Below, in pieces: positions 24,574 to 35,410 of a stretch of 64,000 bases of DNA. The notes under the pieces are model-generated. The model searched no databases. It saw nothing but the letters and a program-made list of their open reading frames with translations, and was not told the DNA's origin. Position 1 is the first letter of the stretch; every line of letters begins with the position of its first letter. The DNA lies in the NCBI RefSeq assembly GCF_905171775.1, contig NC_053492.1, positions 282,258,938 to 282,322,937 on the forward strand, read 5' to 3'. Position numbers and translations under genes: made by a program. Source of the DNA: Rana temporaria (lineage: Eukaryota > Chordata > Amphibia > Anura > Ranidae).

Positions 24574-25531
24574 CCACTTAAGGACCACCTCCTGCACATT
24601 TACGTCGGCACAATGGCACGGCTGGCACAGGCATGTACCTGTACGTTGCCTTTAAGAGCCCAGCCGTGGGTCGAGCGCGTGACCCGATCCGAAGCTCCGC
24701 GCCCGCGGGACCCAATCACCGCCGGTGTCCTGCGATCGGTCACAGGAGCTGAAGAATGAGGAGAGGTGTGTGTCAACACACCTTCCCTGTTCTTCACTGT
24801 GGCAGTGACACTGATCGTCTATTCACTGATATAGGGAATGACGATCAGTGATGTCACGTCTACAGCCACACCCCCCTACAGTAAGAATCACTCCCTTAGG
24901 GCACACATAACCCCTTAGTGCCACCTAGTGGTTAACCACTTCACTGCCATTTTCACAGTATCAGTGCATTTTTATAGCACTTTTCACTGTGAAAATGACA
25001 ATGGTCCCAAAAATTTGTCAAAAGTTTCCGATGTGTCCACCATAATGTCGCAGTCACGAAAAAAACGCAGATCGCCACCATTAGTAGTAAAAAAAAAAAT
25101 ATTAATAAAAAATGCCATAAAACTATCCCCTATTTTGTAAACGCTATAAACTTTGCGCAAACCAATCGATAAACGCGTATTGCAATTTTTTTTACCAAAA
25201 ATTGGTAGAAGAATATGTATCGGCCTAAACTGAGGAAAAAAAATGTTTTTTTTATATCTATTTTGGGGATATTTATTATAGCAAAAAGTAAAAAATATTG
25301 ATTTTTTTTTTAAATTGTCGCTCTATTTTTGTTTATAGAGCAAAAAATAAAAACCGCAGAGATGATCAAATACCACCAGAAGAAAGCTCTATTTGTGGGG
25401 AAAAAAAGGACGCCAATTTTGTTTGGGAGCCAGGTTGCACGACCGCGCAATTGTCAGTTAAAGCGACGCAGTGCCGAATCGCAAAAAGGGGCAAGGTCCT
25501 TAACCTGCATAATGGTCCGGGTCTTAAGTGG
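24574..25531 (-). mobile_element. Family B TTAA element, full length
   Basis: TTAA at 24570-24573 and 25532-25535; ends CCACTTAAGGACC and GGGTCTTAAGTGG. This is the cleanest complete copy (958 bp). The variable hairpin is 24809-24824/24836-24850. The reverse-oriented conserved block runs 25100-25500. It has no coding capacity; TTAA targets and CC...GG ends point to piggyBac-type mobilisation. Confidence 0.93.
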
Positions 25532-25579
25532 TTAAGGAAGTACTGTTCAGGAATAGTGGTCTGTGGTTCAGACCTCTGA

Positions 25580-25670
25580 TCAGTGAGTAATGTGAATAGA
25601 TGCCATGCCATCACACACATAGGTTGGACTTGATGGACTTGTGTCTTTTTTCAACCTCACCTACTATGTA
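25580..25670 (+). mobile_element. LINE-like 3' tail fragment
   Basis: The text TAGGTTGGACTTGATGGACT, then TTTTTTCAACCTCACCTACTATGTA, resembles the conserved 3' end of L2/CR1-type LINEs in frogs, followed by a (TAACTATG)-type tail. The tail continues after the inserted element, as TAACTATG at 26160-26167. Family identity is from memory. Confidence 0.45.
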
Positions 25671-26159
25671 CCCTATTTATCAGCGTATACCGCGCACTTT
25701 TTTGCCCTTAAAATCAGGGCAAAATCGTGGGTGCGCGATATACGCCGATACCTGCTTCCCGCGCTGTGTTTGAACCACTCCGCCGACATATACCGAGCGC
25801 AGTACACTCGGGTATAGTCAGGCAGGCTCGGCTCCGCTCGCGGTCACGTCCTGTGCGTCCTGTAGTCCTTTACGCGAGAGGAGCCGAGCCTGCCCGAGTA
25901 TACCCGAGTGTACTGTGCTCGGTATATGTCGGCGGAGTGGTTCAAACACAGCGCGGGGATCGGCTGAAAAACACAGTGGGGAGGACACCACGATAGCCGC
26001 CGAAGAACGTCGGACCGGACAAGGCCGCCGATGGACGCCGGGCAAGACACCGATGAGGGGCATCCAAACTGTAAGTATTTCTTTTTTTTCCAGGAATTTT
26101 CCTTCTAGGTTTGAGGTGCACGCTATACATCGGGGCGTGTTATATGAAGATAAATACGG
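25671..26159. mobile_element. TA-flanked element (Tc1/mariner-like MITE)
   Basis: Ends CCCTATTTATC and GATAAATACGG are flanked by TA (25669-25670 and 26160-26161). Removing the insert joins ACTATGTA to TAACTATG and gives back a regular tail repeat. A long inverted repeat (about 25758-25840 against 25873-25957) fills the centre. No transposase frame is seen. Confidence 0.7.
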
Positions 26160-26171
26160 TAACTATGTTGT

Positions 26172-26637
26172 GAAGGAACTGTGTTTCCAGAAATGTGCAT
26201 TGAAAAGCCATTTGGACTGGACACTTCTTTATTTTAGGTAATAGGCCTTTGGTTGGGAATGTTGAGAGGGCAGGTTTCAAGCCAAGATGTATAAAGGGGT
26301 GAACTTTCTCAGCGAGGATACGGAGAGCAACAAAACCCAGGTCAGAGATTCCAACCCTTCTACACTCTATCCAAAACAAAAAAAAATGTCTTTACATATA
26401 TTTTAAAGTCCAGCCTGCTTTGCCGACTGATTATTCAAGTCTTTCAGTGTTAGATTTTTTTTAAATTAGGTTTTTAATGGCTAAAAATAGAAAACATCAA
26501 CTTATAAACCTGAAAACTTTCAACAGAGTAAAATAAACTTGACTTTTAACCTTTATAGCATGTAGCGATTGCATAGTGATAGACTTGGATTCCTGCACTG
26601 CAAAGATGTTTCACATATTTTTACTATACAGAACTGG
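26172..26637. other. No feature seen
   Basis: No gene or element recognised. Confidence 0.4.
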
Positions 26638-26645
26638 TATACAAC

Positions 26646-27413
26646 CAGGCCCGGATTTCCCACAAGGCCACTGAGGCCAGGCCTTGGGAAGGCAGGGCGC
26701 CAAGGGGCGGCAGTGGCATGGAGTCCCCCGACGCCCGGAACATACAGTTAAGGGCGCTAAGTTATGGGGGAATCCACTCTCTCGTTAACAAGTGATTGCG
26801 GCGATGTCGCCAAAATCACTTGTAAAATGTGTGCTCCTGTCCGTCCTCCCCTCTCCCCCACCCCACATATCTCTCTTTGCTGGCTCTGTCTTCGGGACTC
26901 CGTCCTCCCCCCAGCCACAGAGTCTGTCCCCTGTCCCTGCTGCCGATGTACACAGAGAGAGGGGAGAGCTGTGCTCTTCCCATCTCAGCTGTGACAGGAG
27001 TTCTAGCACAGTGCTAGGACTCCTGTTTTGGAGGTGACAGGGTCAATAAAGAGAACATATCACCTCCAATTGCTATCACACAGGGAATTGTTTTCTCTTG
27101 TGTGATAGCAAAAAAAGTTAAGTGAAAATTTTTTATAAACAATAAATAAATAATAAGAAATAATAATTAAATTAATAAAATAAAAATGTAAAGAATAAGA
27201 AAAATAATAAGGAAAATAATAAGAAAATTATACAAAAATTAAAAAAAGTAAGCGACAAGCTACAAAAATAAATGTGATAAAAAAGTTAAAAAAAATCTTT
27301 ACCTAACCGCGCCGCCCATTCTCCGTTGATTTGGGGGGGGGGTTCAGTTGGCGGGGAGGGAGTGCATTGCGGAACCTGGCCTTGGGGCGGCAGGGAGAGC
27401 AAATCCGGCCCTG
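26646..27413. mobile_element. hAT-like MITE with exact 8-bp duplication
   Basis: Ends CAGGCCCGGATTT and AAATCCGGCCCTG are flanked by TATACAAC (26638-26645 and 27414-27421). Both ends carry inner CCTTGGG/GGGGCGGCAG motifs. Two hairpins lie inside: ACAAGTGATT at 26788 with 26814-26823, and TTGCTATCACACA at 27070 with 27099-27111. The 27120-27290 part is an AT-rich run of AATAA-like units. Confidence 0.92.
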
Positions 27414-27421
27414 TATACAAC

Positions 27422-28048
27422 ATAGCATTTCCAAGACACATATTGAATTTATCACTGCAGAAATGTTCATTACAATCTGACCTATTCATTTGACTTTAAA
27501 AGTCACCACATACGAATTAAACAGTAAAACTGACAGCAGTAATTAATTACCTTAACTGAGTTCCAAGATAAGAAAAACAGGTCACATCCACACATTTCAT
27601 TTGACAGGTCACTTGCTGATAGTTGTCGCTACATAAAAAGCTGAATAAAAGATAGTTCAGCCATGTGGTGATAGTGTTAGCCATTTGACAGCTCTTAAGT
27701 CACCCATAAACAATGGCTTCTCATTTTCTCTTGTTCATGTAAGAGCAGTCAGACCCTCAGAAGATGGTTTTCCACTGGAGCTGTGCATATAAATAGTACA
27801 CGCTTGATGGATCTCCAGTCATAGAGCAAATGTGATAAAGAAGAAAACAGGAACCAAAATAGAATTGTTGTTTCCCTTGTCGTTTAGGCCTAATATAGAT
27901 ATTGCTTGTCCACTACTATTATAACATAAAAGGTTCAGAGGGAGGAGTGATAAAAAAAGAGGTGTTGTATTTTGAATAAAATTTGATTATTTAAGAAATA
28001 AAAAATACATTTGGATGTTGGACTTCTAAAAAGTAGATGCTGCATTTT
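27422..28048. other. No feature seen
   Basis: AT-rich, no gene recognised. Confidence 0.4.
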
Positions 28049-28267
28049 AAGCTTGGGTCCACATATATGAAAATTTGAATGCGTTTAACCACATCCAATT
28101 TGCATAACATGTGAATGGGACCGGCTTTCAATGGAGATGATTCACACATGTCCAGAGTGGGTCTGGTTCACGTGCAAATTTAAGGAAAAATTTGAAACTG
28201 AATCGGTGAACAGAAAGGCACCGGACTCCAGACTGCAAACCACAGCCGGACATGTGTAAACCCAGCC
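28049..28267. mobile_element. Small Harbinger-like MITE
   Basis: Ends AGCTTGGGTCCACATATATG and CATGTGTAAACCCAGCC are imperfect inverted repeats. Flanks are TTA on the left and TAA on the right. Confidence 0.55.
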
Positions 28268-28742
28268 TAAGGGTTTCATAGTAATGGTGTACAGACAGTT
28301 AGAGTTACTAGCTGTCATAAAGGTGCAGTGTCTGTGGTGAAGAATGCAGTGTCAAGGGTGCTTGGAGTAAGAGAGATTCACTGGTAGGGATGCTGGGGCA
28401 GGGATAGTGAGCTCCTCATAGGCCTGAATACAGCATAGGAAACACATTGTTGCTGGCAAAAAAGCCCAGTGCACAGCAGTGGGTGAATCCGAAAACTGCT
28501 ATTGAACTGCATAGCGGCTATATATCCATCCACTGCCATGTGTTGTCACTCAAAAGTAAAGCAGACCTAATGGAGAATTTGTTTCTCATAAAAATCCTTG
28601 GCCAATGTAATGGGTGCAATGCCTGGGGAAAGAGGGCGGGAGTGTGCAGCATGCACATTCCTTTCGCCAATGGAAATATGGACAAATTCATGTATCTGTC
28701 ACAGACAGGTACATGAATTGGGCGCAAGAAACAATACTGTCA

Positions 28743-29237
28743 AGCCCTGTACACACGGCCCAGAATCTCGTCAGAAAAAAAAACAATGTTTTTCCTGACG
28801 GGATTCTTGGCAAGATTCTCTTGCCGGCCGAGTGTACAGACACACCATTTAAAATAACCGCCGTTCTTTTGAATGGCACAAATGCGGTGATGTCATCGAC
28901 TACGACGAGCGGGCGCTCGTCACATTCGATGACGTCGCCGCCATCTTGCTTCACCCTATGCCTTTGAAGCTACCACGCATGCGTCAAAGTCATTTCGAGC
29001 ATGCACGAGTTTCCATGGAGAGGTAAGTATACACACGCTCGGGTTTCTTGGCAGGAAAACACTGCCGATAATCTCACAAGAGAAAATAGAGAGCAGGTTC
29101 TCTATCTTTCTCGTCTAGATTCTGTGCAGTTTTCTTGACGACAAACCTCAAAGCCTCGTACACAAGCACGGTTTACTCGGCAAGAAAGCTCTGCCAGACG
29201 TTTTCTTGCCGAGAAAACCGTGCGAGTGTACAAGGCT
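28743..29237 (+). mobile_element. Family C element (495 bp)
   Basis: The left end AGCCCTGTACACACGG and right end GTGTACAAGGCT are inverted repeats; flanks are TCA (28740-28742) and TGA (29238-29240). The inverted copy at 41417-41843 shares its whole layout: GCCGTTCTTTTGAATGGCAC, GCCGCCATCTTGC, CATGCTCGA-type and AGAAAATAGAGA. The last 84 bp (29154-29237) are themselves a short inverted repeat present in both copies. Confidence 0.85.
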
Positions 29238-29240
29238 TGA

Positions 29241-30272
29241 GTTCTGCTATGACACCCTTTATGAACCCTAGTATGCAGGCAGCACACTGCAATAGAACAA
29301 GAGTGTGAAGGGGTCTTAATATTTTGATCTTCACTGCTGACCATGTGATGTGTTTTTTAAAAAAAATCCAGATTATCAAATCTGAGCTTATATATTATAC
29401 TTTTGAGATTTTAGCAAATATGTTTTAAAGCAGTTCAAAGTTGTTTTTAAGTTGGTTCATAAAACATAATCCTTTAGTTGCCAGGCCCTGTGCTCCATTT
29501 TTAACCTCAGGTGACCAGAGCATTTTTGCAAAATTGCTTTTTTTTTTTTTCCACTTACAGCTTGCAGAGTTGTAAAAGATCCCCCTAGATAATACATCTG
29601 AAAGCACAGAAACAGTGGAATAAAAAGATGGCACTACTGATTTTGGCTTTGTAGGTGACATGTCAATTGTTCAAACAGATATATCTTTTTTTTTTAAATA
29701 CTCTAAAATCATAACTAACACACACAAATACAGCATAACTTACCACACTTCATATGGAATCTAAAAAAATAAATACTGTGTTTGGTTATTGATTAAGAAA
29801 CATTTCCAGATTTGAATTATGCCCTTTTGCAAAAAAAAAATGTAAAAATCAAAGGGTACACATGAATGGCCAGTCATATTTTACTAGCGTTTATAAATGA
29901 ACACCAAGTGATTAACAAACATCACTCTTGTGTTCATTCTGGACAAACAAAGGATCTTCCCCACTGGATACCAGCAATTTTCTCCCCTGTACAGCCCACT
30001 GTCTTTACTGCTACATGCTGGGGCAGGGCAGTGAAGGGGGTTGGAGGACACAGCAGGCTGTGCAGGGGACACAGAATGCAACTATTTGCCCACACCTGCC
30101 AGGCATTGCATTCACCCCATAATCTCAACCTCATCCAATCAAAGAATGCCTTGTATTCATTGAAAATATATGCAGCGGACCTGGAAGATTTCAGATAACA
30201 CTGTAGGAGCTCTGACTACTAAAGTGATTGTCAGCTTTCCCCAAAGGCGCCTTAGGTATGAGATATGCACAC
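29241..30272. other. No gene seen
   Basis: Frames at 29866-30198 and its reverse overlap each other and show no conserved domain. Confidence 0.4.
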
Positions 30273-30275
30273 TTA

Positions 30276-30997
30276 GGCCCAGATTCACAAAAGAGATATG
30301 ACGGCGCATCTCCAGATACGCCGTCGTATCTCTGCCTAGCGCCGTCGTATCTATGCGACTGATTCATAGAATCAGTTACGCATAGATTTTCATTCGATCC
30401 GACAGGCGTAAGTCTCTTACGCCGTCGGATCTTAACTGCAATTTTTTTTGCCCGCTAGGTGGCGCTTCCGTCGATTTCCCAGTCGAGTATGCAAATTAGC
30501 TAGATACGCAAATTCCCGAACGTATGTGCGGCAGACGCAGTAAAGTTACGACGTTTACGTTAGGCTTTTCCCGGCGTAAAGTTGCCCCTGGGTCTATGAG
30601 GCACAGCCAATGTTAAGTATGGCCATCGTTCCCGCGTCAAAAATTAAAAAATTTACGTTGTTTGCGTAAGTCGTCCGTGAATGGGGCTGGACATCATTTA
30701 CGTCCACGTCAAAACCAATACGTCCTTGCGGCGTATTAGGAGCAATGCACACTGAGCATGCGCCGTTCGTGAAAAACGTCAATCACGTCGGGTCACAGTT
30801 GATTAACATAAAACACGCCCCCCCTTCCACATTTGAATTAGGCGGGCTTACGCCGGCCGATTTACGCTACGCTGCCGCAACTTACGGAGCAAGTGCTTTG
30901 AGAATACAGCACTTGCCCTTGTAAGTTGCGGCGGCGTAACGTAAATCAGATACGTTACGCCGCCACGAAGATACGCCAGTCTACGAGAATCTGGCCC
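30276..30997. mobile_element. Family D element with TTA duplication
   Basis: Ends GGCCCAGATTC and GAATCTGGCCC are flanked by TTA (30273-30275 and 30998-31000). The interior is rich in TACGCCG, CGTCGTA and TTACGTCC motifs, shared with 14685-15429, and is CpG-rich for this window. Confidence 0.87.
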
Positions 30998-31000
30998 TTA

Positions 31001-31849
31001 ATCTAGTCCAAGTTGGACCAATGCTAGATCGTACCTGGACTCCAACATTAAAAAAGCAAATACTTTGAAAAATATTTTTAGAAATTATCTTTTGAATGTT
31101 TGTGATCTGTTGGAGAGCTTTAGTCAGTTTAGCTTGTGTCTGTTAGACTTCTCCAAGAATATTGTGTATCATCTTGGCTACTTGCTATATGAGTGTTCTC
31201 CAGGGGGGTGTGCTAGAGATCTCATTCCGTGTGAGCAATATTTATTACCTGACCAATCACCAGACTTAGGGAGGCATTTATTTACCCAGAGGCTAACTAA
31301 TACATAAATACACTGTTCATCATGTACCCGATCTGTTCCTTTATGACATATAACAATTGAGAATATTTGTATATTGGATTTATTGGTTATATGTGGCTGG
31401 TTTTATTATGTTGTCTGAGGTCAATACAGCAAGAAGAGCTTTCTCCATTTATCCTTTATTAAAAGTGCCTTATTCTTGTTCATTCCCTTATTAAGCAGTG
31501 ATAAGCAGCTACTTAATGCATCACCAGAGATTCCATTAAAAAGAATCCATGCATACCTGTGAGAAGGCTCTTGCTCTCTCTTTCCCTTGCATGTCAACAT
31601 TGCTAAATTCAGTGTTACAAGGATCTGCTTGTATTTGATTCATAATTATACTCTGGGAGTATTTAAAGAAGTCCAATAAGAGTAATTACTTTTTAATTTC
31701 ATACTCCATGCAGATATAGAACACCAATGAAGGCAGTTATATATTTATTTTCAAAATTGCCTAGCAGGACTCAGATTGCAAGAATGGAGACCAGCACTAG
31801 AGGTAATCATGCTCTGCTAACATATGAAGATAGTCTACAGATCAGAAGA
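31001..31849. other. No feature seen
   Basis: Low-copy AT-rich DNA. Confidence 0.4.
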
Positions 31850-31853
31850 TTAA

Positions 31854-32718
31854 CCACTTAAGCCCCGGACCATTATGCAGCTAAAGGACCTGGCACCTTT
31901 TTGCGATTCGGCACCTCTTATCACCTCTGCGGTTTTTATTTTTTGCGCTATAAACAAAAATAGAGCAACAATTTTGAAAAAAAATCTATATTTTTTACTT
32001 TTTTCTATAATAAATATCCCCAAAAACGATATAAAAAAACTTTTTTTTCCCCTCAGATTAGGCTGATAAGTAGTATTCTACATATTTTTGGTAAAAAAAA
32101 AAATCGCAATGAGCGTTAATTGATTGGTTTGCGCAAAATATATAGCGTCTATCAAATAGGGGATAGTTTTATTGCATTTTTATTAATAATTTTTTTTCTA
32201 GTAATGGTGGCGATCAGCGATTTTTATCTTTACTGCGACATTATGGCGGACACATTGGACACTTTTGACACTATTTTGCGGCCATTGTCATTTTTACAGC
32301 GATAGGTGCTATAAAAATGCACTGGTTACTGTAAAAATGACACTGGCAGTGAAGGGATTAACCAGGAGGGGGCGCTGTAGGGGTTAATTGTTCTTACTGT
32401 GGGGGGCGTGGCTGTGCATGTGACGTCACTGATCGGGAACAGACGATCAGTGACAGCCACACTAGGAAGCATGGGGAGAGGTTTGTTTACACTTACCTCT
32501 CCCCGTTCTTCCTCTCTGTGACCAGATCGCAGGACACCGGTGGCGATCGGGTCAGCTGTTCACGCGGGGACAGTCACGGAGAAGAGGACTGGGTCGTGAG
32601 CATGCTGCCGGCTGCGCGCTCGCGACCCACGGCTGGGATCTTAAAGGGGATGTACATGTACGCCCTTGTGCTCAGCCATGCCATTTTGTCGACGTATATC
32701 ATTGTGCATCTCAAGCGG
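31854..32718 (+). mobile_element. Family B TTAA element with internal deletion
   Basis: TTAA at 31850-31853 and 32719-32722; start CCACTTAAGCCCCGGACC. Compared with 58588, about 100 bp between GATTCGGCACC and TCACCTCTGCGG are missing. The variable hairpin is 32425-32435/32444-32454, followed by a second hairpin GGGGAGAGGT...ACCTCTCCCC. Confidence 0.92.
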
Positions 32719-32722
32719 TTAA

Positions 32723-33111
32723 AGTGTTACTAAACCATTCACTAGATCTTGTCTCCCACCGTACACAGAACATGGAAATGCAATTATTTTAGTAAATATA
32801 AACTGCTAAATACCCTTTCGCATCGGCAGTATATAGCAATCTTGTGACTTCTAGCAGTGTCTGGCCAAGCACTGGTTAAAGGTTGCGGGAGGAGTTTTCA
32901 TTCTCCTCTGACTGTCCTATAAGGCTGCATTACCCCTGACCTTCTGTCTGGACAGGGCTGATTGGCCCTGTGCTGATCACATGCACCCTCCCAAAAAAAA
33001 TCTCAAGCAATACACACCAAACTAAGCATGTGCAGAGTGTCTCCTAGGGCTCTGTACAATCAGAAGATGGAAGAAAAGAAGGCTGGATGGCCGCACTGTG
33101 CGATTTCTTTA
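32723..33111. other. No feature seen
   Basis: No gene recognised. Confidence 0.4.
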
Positions 33112-33250
33112 TACAAATGTGAACTACAGATATCAGCTTATATGTTTTACACCAAGGTCAGGTGCTTACTCATAGCTCATGAGATGCTATGAGTAAGCAC
33201 CCGACCTTGGTGTGAAACATGTAAGCTGATACCTGTAGTTCACCTTTGTA
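33112..33250. repeat. Inverted repeat, 65-bp arms, 9-base loop
   Basis: 33112-33176 pairs with 33186-33250 with five mismatches in 65. The arms contain CACCAAGGTC and GTAAGCACC, and the right arm has the string GGTGTGAAACATGTAAG. See the findings for a possible ribozyme-like reading. Confidence 0.95.
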
Positions 33251-33377
33251 CTGGGCACTTGAATATGTTTGCATACAGGACTTGCACACTCTACGTGGGA
33301 TAGAGGCTTTTTGGAGCAGCAGGGTAAGAGAAATTGCCTTAGAGCCATGTACATGTACAAATCAGCAGATGGACTAA

Positions 33378-34211
33378 CCACTTAAGACCCGGACCATTAT
33401 GCAGGTTAAGGACCTTGCCCCTTTTTGCGATTAATAGAGCTTTCTTTTGGTGGTATTTAATCACCTCTGCGGTTTTTATTTTTTGTGCTATAAACAAAAA
33501 TAGAGCGACAATTTTGAAAAAAAGGTAAAATATTTTTTACCTTTTGCTATAATAAATATCCCCCAAAAAAATCTAAAAAAAAATGTTTTTCCTCAGTTTA
33601 GTCCGATACGTATTCTTCTACCTATTTTTGGTAAAAAAAATCGCAATAAGCGCTTACAAAATAGGGAATAGTTTTATGGCGTTTTTATTAATATTTTTTT
33701 TTTACTACTAATGACGGTGATCAGTGATTTTTTGTCATGACTGCAACATTATGGCGGACACATCGGACAATTTTGACACATTTTGGGACCATTGTCATTT
33801 TCACAGCGAAAAGTGCTATAAAAATGCACTGATTACTGTGAAATGACAATTGCAGTTTAGGAGTTAACCACTAGGGGGCACTGTAGGGGTTATGTGTGAC
33901 CCCATATGTTTTTCTAATTGTAGGGGGGCGGGGCTGGATGTGTGACGTCAGTGATCGTCTTTCCCTATATCAGGATACAGACGATCACTGATATTGCCAC
34001 AATAAAGAACGGGGAAGGTGTATTTACACACACCTCTCCTCGTTCTTCAGCTCCTGTGACGGGCCCGGGTCGGGACCGGGTCGCGAGCACGCCGCTGGCG
34101 GTGCGCTCGCGACCCCACGGCTGGGCTCTTAAAGAGGACGTACAGGTATGTGCTTGTGCCCAGCCATGCCATTCTGCCGACGTATATCGGCGTGAAGGAG
34201 TCCTTAAGTGG
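33378..34211 (+). mobile_element. Family B element
   Basis: It starts CCACTTAAGACCCGGACC after CTAA (33374-33377, a decayed TTAA) and ends CCTTAAGTGG before TTAA (34212-34215). The variable hairpin is 33949-33960/33979-33990. It lacks part of the left conserved block around the CAATTGCGC motif. The right TTAA is shared with the next element. Confidence 0.9.
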
Positions 34212-34215
34212 TTAA

Positions 34216-35406
34216 CCTCCCTAGCGCAGGGCCAATCCGCCCTATAGGCTCACTATGCAAGCCGCTTAGGGCCCAACAAAGCTGCAGAGGGCCCCCCAAA
34301 TTACTAGAGGCCCAGCCTGGTGAGAAGTCCGGCCCCTCACCCCGCTTATCAACTCACTGGCTGCATAGGAGAAGAGGTAAGTCAGCACCCCCCGCTTCTC
34401 ACTTTAATGTAAGATGTTATTTCCGACAGCAGAACACCCCCTCCCCCGCTTCTCAACTTTAATCTTAAATGTGACATCTCATTTTCGACAGCCCCCCCGC
34501 TTCTCAACTTTAATTTGACATGTCATTTTGCATAGGGCCCCCAGGGAGGTCAGGATCGGCACTGCCCTAGCGGTATGATTATTTCAGATTTTAGGTGCTG
34601 AAAGCGGTACCATTATTTGCAAGGAAATTTGGCGTTTTATACTGTAGGCCTGTAATTTTTAGGAATAACTCACTTAAATCTGTCCAAACAAGAGTCTAGT
34701 AGGCATCCCGGGTATGAATTTTTTTTAAAAACAAAATTATAAATTATAATAAATTAAATAATTATAAATACTTATAACAAATAATAATATAATTATAATA
34801 AAAATTATTCAATAATGTAATCAACTCAAAATCACTGAAATTTGCTCAGTTGCAGAATTGTAGCTGTCATTACTTTTATTTTTTTATGATGAATTTCCCC
34901 ACAAATCGCTATCGCACAATTCTGCAAGTGATTATAATTTATTATCGCTGTTTTTTAGCTGCTCTAAAACCATTTTTGACATAAAGGGACACTTTTGGTT
35001 GCTATGGACAATCTACAGTTAGCAGGCAGAAAGAACAGTTTTTATTATATAAAAGTACATGTAGGGCACTGGGCAGACCACTAGGGACAAAGGGATGTGT
35101 ATTTTTTACATACAGTACTGTAATCTATAAGATTACAGTATACTGTATGTAAGGTGTTTACCTTTTTGAATTTGACGCAGTTCTCCGCCCCCGAGCGTCG
35201 CAACGTCGCAGGGAACGGTGATCGGCGGCACACAGAGGCACTGTGTGAATCGAGCGAGCACAGGCTGTGGCATCGCTGGATCCAGGGACAAGGTAAGTAA
35301 ACACTGCCTGTGGATTCAGCGAGGCGAGCCCGAGTCTGACTCGGGGTTAGCGATCGCAGCACAGAAATGTAACCCCGAGTAAGACTCGGGAATACCGCCA
35401 GGCGGG
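34216..35406. mobile_element. Family H TTAA element, with nested hAT MITE
   Basis: Left end CCTCCCTAGCGGTAT (interrupted by 34227-34564) and right end ATACCGCCAGGCGGG are flanked by TTAA (34212-34215 and 35407-35410). A hairpin, 35329-35349 with 35370-35390 (CCCGAGTCTGACTCGGGGTTA), lies next to the right end. Confidence 0.82.
34227..34564. mobile_element. hAT-like MITE nested in family H (338 bp)
   Basis: Ends CAGGGCCAATCC and GGATCGGCACTG (10 of 12 positions pair) are flanked by an exact 8-bp repeat CCCTAGCG (34219-34226 and 34565-34572). Removing it restores the end of family H. The inside repeats CCGCTTCTCAACTTTAAT blocks. Confidence 0.92.
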
Positions 35407-35410
35407 TTAA

